Assembly: GCA_017549105.1 (NCBI GenBank) | Contig: JAFYVN010000012.1 | Coordinates: forward strand, 62,001 to 126,000 | DNA from: Clostridia bacterium | Lineage (GTDB): Bacteria; Bacillota; Clostridia; Oscillospirales; Acutalibacteraceae | Length of the DNA stretch: 64,000 nucleotides | Direction of reading: 5' to 3' | In this document: piece after piece, positions 59,968 through 64,000 of the stretch | Layout of the letters: every line of letters begins with the position of its first letter | Numbering within the stretch: position 1 is the first letter of the stretch | The notes under the pieces: generated by a model | Seen by the model: only the letters and a program-made list of their open reading frames with translations | Databases searched by the model: none | What the model was told of the DNA's origin: nothing | Program-made: the position numbers and the translations under genes

Positions 59968-62004
59968 TTGAGACGTAAAAAGTGGGTAGTGACAAAAGGC
60001 AATAAGGATTTAGCCGCTCAGGTTGCACAGGAGCTGAGCGTAGACCCTTTTGCCGCATTGCTCGTCACCTCAAGAGGCTTTGAAAATACAGACGAAATTG
60101 CAGATTTTTTTGACCATGATGCACCTTTGTGTCTTTCACCGATGTCGATTGCCGATATGTCAAAGGCGGCGGAGAGAATCAACAGAGCTATCGATAATTT
60201 TGAGATGATATGCGTATTCGGCGATTACGATGCCGACGGTGTTACCGCAACCGCATTGCTTTATTCATATCTCGAAACAAGAGGCGCAAATGTTATCCGT
60301 TATATTCCCGACAGACTCAGCGAAGGCTACGGACTCAACATCGGTGCGATTGAGCAGCTTGGCGAAATGGGTGTAAAACTCATAGTAACCGTTGATAACG
60401 GTGTTTCTGCTATCGATGAAGCTGTCAGAGCGAAGGAACTCGGCATTGATCTGATTATTACCGACCATCATAAAGTGGGCGATGTGCTTCCCGATGCGGT
60501 TGCCGTTGTTGACCCTCACCGTGAGGATTGCCCCAGCAACTTCAAGGAGATGTCGGGTGTCGGAGTTGCGTTCAAGCTTGCGTGTGCGCTTGAAGGCGAT
60601 GACGGAGATATACTTATCCAAGAATACGGCGACCTTGTTGCGCTTGGCACAATCGGTGATGTTGTTACCCTCACGGGTGAAAACAGAGTTATGGTGCGCA
60701 GAGGTCTCAGACTTATAAACGAATGTCCCAGACCCGGCATAAACGCTCTTATGGAGATTGCCGGAGTCAGCGAAAAGGTGTTTTCGGCATCAACAGCTGC
60801 TTTCACTGTTTGTCCCAGAATCAATGCGTCAGGCAGAATGGGTTCGGCAAACAAAGCGCTTGACCTTCTTCTGACAGAAGATGAAGATTCCGCAGAGCAG
60901 ATTGCAGAGGTTATCCAGTCGATGAATTCCGACCGTCAGCAGACCGAAACATCAATTTTTTCAAGTGCAGTTTCTATGATCAGTTCGGAAACCGGAATTA
61001 TAAACGACAAAATAATTGTTGTTGACGGCGAAGGCTGGCATCAGGGTGTTATCGGAATTGTTGCGGCAAGAATAACCGAAAGATACGGCAGACCGTGTAT
61101 TGTTATTTCGCGTGAAGGCGAAACCGCAAGAGGTTCGTGCCGAAGCATAGAAGGGTTTTCGATTTACGATGCTATTGAAGCTGTGTCGGATTGCCTTGAC
61201 CATTTCGGCGGTCATACTCTTGCTGCGGGACTCGGTCTTAAGTCGTCGAGAATTGAAGAGTTCAGACGCAGAATAAATGAATATGCGGCAGATATACCGA
61301 TGCCCTTTGCTTTGCAGAAAATTGATTGCAAACTGCTTCCGACATCGATAAGTCTTGATATGCTTAAGGCGATAAGCCTTCTTGAACCCTTCGGAGCAGG
61401 CAATCCCCAGCCGTGTTTCGGACTTTTCGGAGTGAAAATAGAAGAAACCGCATCCGTTTCTGAAGGAAAGCATATGAGAATGGTTGTTTCCAAAAACGGA
61501 GCAAGAACGGGAGTTGTTTATTTCGGTATGCCCGAAAGAAGATTCCCTTACGAAAAAGGAGATACGGTTGACCTTGCAGTTAACCTTGACAAAAACATTT
61601 ATAATGGCGAAACAAGGGTTTCTGTTATTGTCAGAGGTATAAAGCCGTCTTTCACCGACGAAGAAAAGGTACTCCGTGCAACGGAGCTTTACGATAAATT
61701 TTCAAGGCACGAAAAGCTCACATCAGCCGAAGCAGAGGCGATTTTGCCCGACAGGCAGATTCAGGTTGATGTTTTCAAAGCGATAAAATCAAAACCGCTT
61801 AAAGATAAAGAGTGCGAAGTCCTTTGCGTCAGACTCGGCGATGACGGTTCAAAGCTTGCAAAGGTCAATGCAGTTATCGACAGTATGCTTGAAATGGGTA
61901 TTCTTGAAGAAACCCTGGAAAATATGATATACGTTCCCGAAAATCCTCCGAAGGTAAATCTTGAGGATTCGGAAATTATGAAAAGGATCAGAAATTTTCT
62001 TTGA
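59968..62004 (+). CDS. recJ: Single-stranded-DNA-specific exonuclease RecJ
   Basis: A 678-residue 5'-3' exonuclease acting in recombination and mismatch/base-excision repair. DHH domain motifs are present: FGDYDADGVTATALLY, TVDNGVSA, ITDHHKVGD and DPHR, then the DHHA1 domain with GWHQGVIGIVAARI and FGGHTLAAGLGL, an OB-fold (~450-560) and a C-terminal extension (~570-678) seen in Firmicutes RecJ. The start is taken as TTG 59968, 10 nt from AAAGGA; TTG 59962 is too near it. rel begins 14 nt after the stop, so they form one operon. The apt gene that sits between recJ and rel in many Firmicutes is absent. Confidence 0.92.
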   Translation: MRRKKWVVTKGNKDLAAQVAQELSVDPFAALLVTSRGFENTDEIADFFDHDAPLCLSPMSIADMSKAAERINRAIDNFEMICVFGDYDADGVTATALLYSYLETRGANVIRYIPDRLSEGYGLNIGAIEQLGEMGVKLIVTVDNGVSAIDEAVRAKELGIDLIITDHHKVGDVLPDAVAVVDPHREDCPSNFKEMSGVGVAFKLACALEGDDGDILIQEYGDLVALGTIGDVVTLTGENRVMVRRGLRLINECPRPGINALMEIAGVSEKVFSASTAAFTVCPRINASGRMGSANKALDLLLTEDEDSAEQIAEVIQSMNSDRQQTETSIFSSAVSMISSETGIINDKIIVVDGEGWHQGVIGIVAARITERYGRPCIVISREGETARGSCRSIEGFSIYDAIEAVSDCLDHFGGHTLAAGLGLKSSRIEEFRRRINEYAADIPMPFALQKIDCKLLPTSISLDMLKAISLLEPFGAGNPQPCFGLFGVKIEETASVSEGKHMRMVVSKNGARTGVVYFGMPERRFPYEKGDTVDLAVNLDKNIYNGETRVSVIVRGIKPSFTDEEKVLRATELYDKFSRHEKLTSAEAEAILPDRQIQVDVFKAIKSKPLKDKECEVLCVRLGDDGSKLAKVNAVIDSMLEMGILEETLENMIYVPENPPKVNLEDSEIMKRIRNFL

Positions 62005-62018
62005 ATTGAGGAAGAAAA

Positions 62019-64000
62019 ATGAAAGACTTCAAAAAAACAAGTGTATGCAACAGCACATCTCCTGAAGAGTGCATGAAGCTTCTTTTTGACCTTATCGGTG
62101 ACGGCTGTACCGATAAAGAGAGGTGCGATATCGAAAAGGCCTATCGCATCGCCAACGAGGCTCACGAAGGTCAGAAGCGTCTTTCGGGCGAACCGTATAT
62201 TATGCATCCGCTCAGCGTTGCGATAATTCTTGCAAGTCTCGGTATGGACGAGGCTTCGATTATTGCGGCAATTCTTCATGATACGGTTGAAGATACCAAG
62301 ATGACGAATGCCGAGGTTAAGCGTGAATTCGGTGAAACGATTGCAGACCTTGTTGAGGGTGTAACAAAAATCGGTAAGGTTCCTCTTCAGACAAAGGAAG
62401 AACAGCAGGCGGAAAATATCCGCAAGATGCTTATGGCGATGTCAAGGGATATCCGTGTTATTATCATAAAACTTGCCGACAGGCTTCATAATATGAGAAC
62501 TCTTATGTTCAAGCCTGAGCAAAGACGCAGGGAGATTGCTCTTGAAACAATCGAAATTTATGCTCCCATTGCGCACCGACTCGGTATCAGACCCATCAAA
62601 GAAGAACTTGAAGATCTTTCAATCAGCTATCTTGACCACGTTGCTTATCACGAGATTGAAGAGTCTCTTGAAAATCAGAGCAAAACACGTCACGAATTTC
62701 TTGAAGACACAAAAAACAAAATTGAAGAAAGAATAAAATCCGTTGTCAACGGTGCTCAGGTCAACGGAAGAATCAAATCTGTTCACGGCATATACCGTAA
62801 GATGTATATGCAGAATAAGAATTTTGACCAGATTTACGATATATACGCAGTCCGTATTATTGTTGACACAGTAATCGACTGTTATAACTGCCTTGGTGTT
62901 ATTCACGATATGTTCAAACCCATTCCGGGCAGATTCAAGGATTATATTTCAACACCCAAACCCAATATGTATCAGTCGCTCCATACAACCGTTCTCGGCA
63001 AGGAAGGCATTCCCTTTGAAGTTCAGATAAGAACATGGGAAATGCACCACACTGCCGAATACGGTATTGCAGCGCACTGGAAATATAAACTCGGTATAAA
63101 CGGCACAGCAAAGTTCGAAGAACGTCTTACCTGGATAAGACAGCTTCTCGAAAACCAGAGTGAAGACGAAAATGTTGAGGATATTGTTTCAACAATCAAG
63201 AGCGATCTTGTGCCCGAAGAAGTTTTTGTTTTTACTCCGAAGGGCGATGTTTTCAGCCTTCCGATGGGCGCAACCGTTGTTGACTTTGCTTATGCAATCC
63301 ATTCTGCAGTCGGTAATAAAATGGTAGGCGCAAAGGTTGACGGCAGAATTGTTCCGCTTGATTACAAAGTCAAAACAGGTGAAATTATAGAGATTATGAC
63401 TTCGTCTCAGCAGGGCAAGGGTCCCAGCAGAGACTGGCTCAATATAGTCAAAACAAGCCAGGCGAGAAGCAAAATCCGCCAGTGGTTCAAAAAAGAACGC
63501 AGAGACGAAAATATTGTTGAAGGCAAGGCTCAGCTTGAACGTGAATTCAAGCGCAACTTTATCCGCCTCAATGACGAAGAATACGAAGGGTTTGTTCTTA
63601 AGATTGCAGAAAGACAGCGTTGCAATTCGCTTGATGATTTTTATGCGGCAATCGGCTATGGCGGTGTTTCACTCATCCGTCTTATGCCGAGAATAAAAGA
63701 AGATTACGGAAAGCTCAAAAAGACTGACGAACCCGTAATCGTTGCCACTCCGCCCAAGAAAAAGACCAAGAGCAACGAAGGCGTTATTGTTGAAGGTATT
63801 GATAATTGCCTTGTCAAATTTTCGCGTTGCTGCAATCCTCTTCCCGGTGACGATATCATTGGATTTATAACAAGAGGTCACGGTGTTTCAATTCATACAA
63901 AGAAGTGCACCAATGTGCCCGAAGATATCAGCAAGGCAGGCGAACCCGAAAGATGGATTACCGCTTATTGGGACACTAATGTCAAAGAAGACTTCAAGTG
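62019..64000 (+). CDS. rel: Bifunctional (p)ppGpp synthetase/hydrolase Rel (3' end outside window)
   Basis: At least 660 residues, continuing past the window edge. In order: HD hydrolase domain (YIMHPLSVAIILASLGMDE, ILHDTVEDT, KLADRLHNMRT), synthetase domain (DIYAVRIIV, GRFKDYISTPKPNMYQSLHT, FEVQIRTWEMH), TGS domain (VFVFTPKGDVFSLPMGATVVDFAYAIHS), the helical region and the zinc-finger-type motif with FSRCCNPLPGDDI; the C-terminal ACT domain is cut off. Both catalytic sites look intact, so it should make and degrade the stringent-response alarmone, sensing stalled ribosomes. Start ATG 62019 with GAGGAAG upstream, second gene of the recJ operon. Confidence 0.93.
   Translation, partial: MKDFKKTSVCNSTSPEECMKLLFDLIGDGCTDKERCDIEKAYRIANEAHEGQKRLSGEPYIMHPLSVAIILASLGMDEASIIAAILHDTVEDTKMTNAEVKREFGETIADLVEGVTKIGKVPLQTKEEQQAENIRKMLMAMSRDIRVIIIKLADRLHNMRTLMFKPEQRRREIALETIEIYAPIAHRLGIRPIKEELEDLSISYLDHVAYHEIEESLENQSKTRHEFLEDTKNKIEERIKSVVNGAQVNGRIKSVHGIYRKMYMQNKNFDQIYDIYAVRIIVDTVIDCYNCLGVIHDMFKPIPGRFKDYISTPKPNMYQSLHTTVLGKEGIPFEVQIRTWEMHHTAEYGIAAHWKYKLGINGTAKFEERLTWIRQLLENQSEDENVEDIVSTIKSDLVPEEVFVFTPKGDVFSLPMGATVVDFAYAIHSAVGNKMVGAKVDGRIVPLDYKVKTGEIIEIMTSSQQGKGPSRDWLNIVKTSQARSKIRQWFKKERRDENIVEGKAQLEREFKRNFIRLNDEEYEGFVLKIAERQRCNSLDDFYAAIGYGGVSLIRLMPRIKEDYGKLKKTDEPVIVATPPKKKTKSNEGVIVEGIDNCLVKFSRCCNPLPGDDIIGFITRGHGVSIHTKKCTNVPEDISKAGEPERWITAYWDTNVKEDFK

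Overview
The window reads as chromosomal DNA of a low-to-mid GC, anaerobic gut-type Clostridia (Oscillospiraceae/Ruminococcaceae-like; genus not resolvable from sequence alone). The signs are Gram-positive sigma-A promoters (TTGACA-N17-TATAAT type) with strong GGAGG ribosome sites, several TTG/GTG starts, BspA-like leucine-rich-repeat (LRR_5) surface proteins with Thr/Pro linkers, an indolepyruvate:ferredoxin oxidoreductase operon, a recJ-rel pair, 6S RNA, and interspersed palindromes of the kind scattered through such genomes. I see no rRNA, tRNA, insertion sequence, prophage or CRISPR array.

Layout. 1-2853: 3' part of an LRR_5/FIVAR/Ig-like surface protein. 2.9-6 kb: small XRE regulator, a Cys-rich micro-ORF, and a GPH-type sugar transporter with an unusual ~300-residue cytoplasmic tail. 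6-14.3 kb: FGGY sugar kinase, then a GtaA-like protein, a GH38 alpha-mannosidase and a membrane-anchored LRR protein in one run. 14.4-16.5 kb: TetM-like ribosomal GTPase. 16.6-32.6 kb: Gfo/Idh/MocA (possibly GH109-like) enzyme followed by a 4963-residue secreted mosaic protein. 32.7-35.3 kb: secreted GDPD, pentulose-phosphate epimerase and ribokinase-like kinase. 35.4-37.3 kb: GHL6/GH42-trimer-like glycosidase. 37.4-41.9 kb: sugar isomerase and a heterodimeric ABC exporter. 42-48 kb: aryl-CoA ligase, iorA, iorB, paaK-like ligase and ACT protein, i.e. oxidative degradation of aromatic amino acids to arylacetates. 48-51 kb: second GH38. 51.1-53.7 kb: DUF6054, an XRE regulator and a divergent secreted Ig-like protein whose promoter lies in an inverted repeat. 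53.7-54.2 kb: three REP-like palindromes. 54.2-56.8 kb: membrane-linked M28 peptidase, an unknown protein, 6S RNA and a DUF1292 protein. 56.9-57.4 kb: an orphan structured ncRNA candidate. 57.4-59.8 kb: another LRR_5 protein. 60 kb to the end: recJ and rel (truncated by the window edge).

How it fits together: two themes dominate, host or plant glycan use (GH38 x2, GtaA-like, GHL6-like, GH109-like, GPH transporter, sugar kinases and isomerases) and a large investment in secreted adhesin-like proteins. Several of these share a C-terminal Ig-like domain plus a short hydrophobic/amphipathic tail in place of LPXTG or SLH anchors; I regard this tail as the best candidate for an undescribed surface-retention system. 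The aryl-pyruvate operon implies release of arylacetates (phenylacetate, 4-hydroxyphenylacetate, indoleacetate), which matter to the host.
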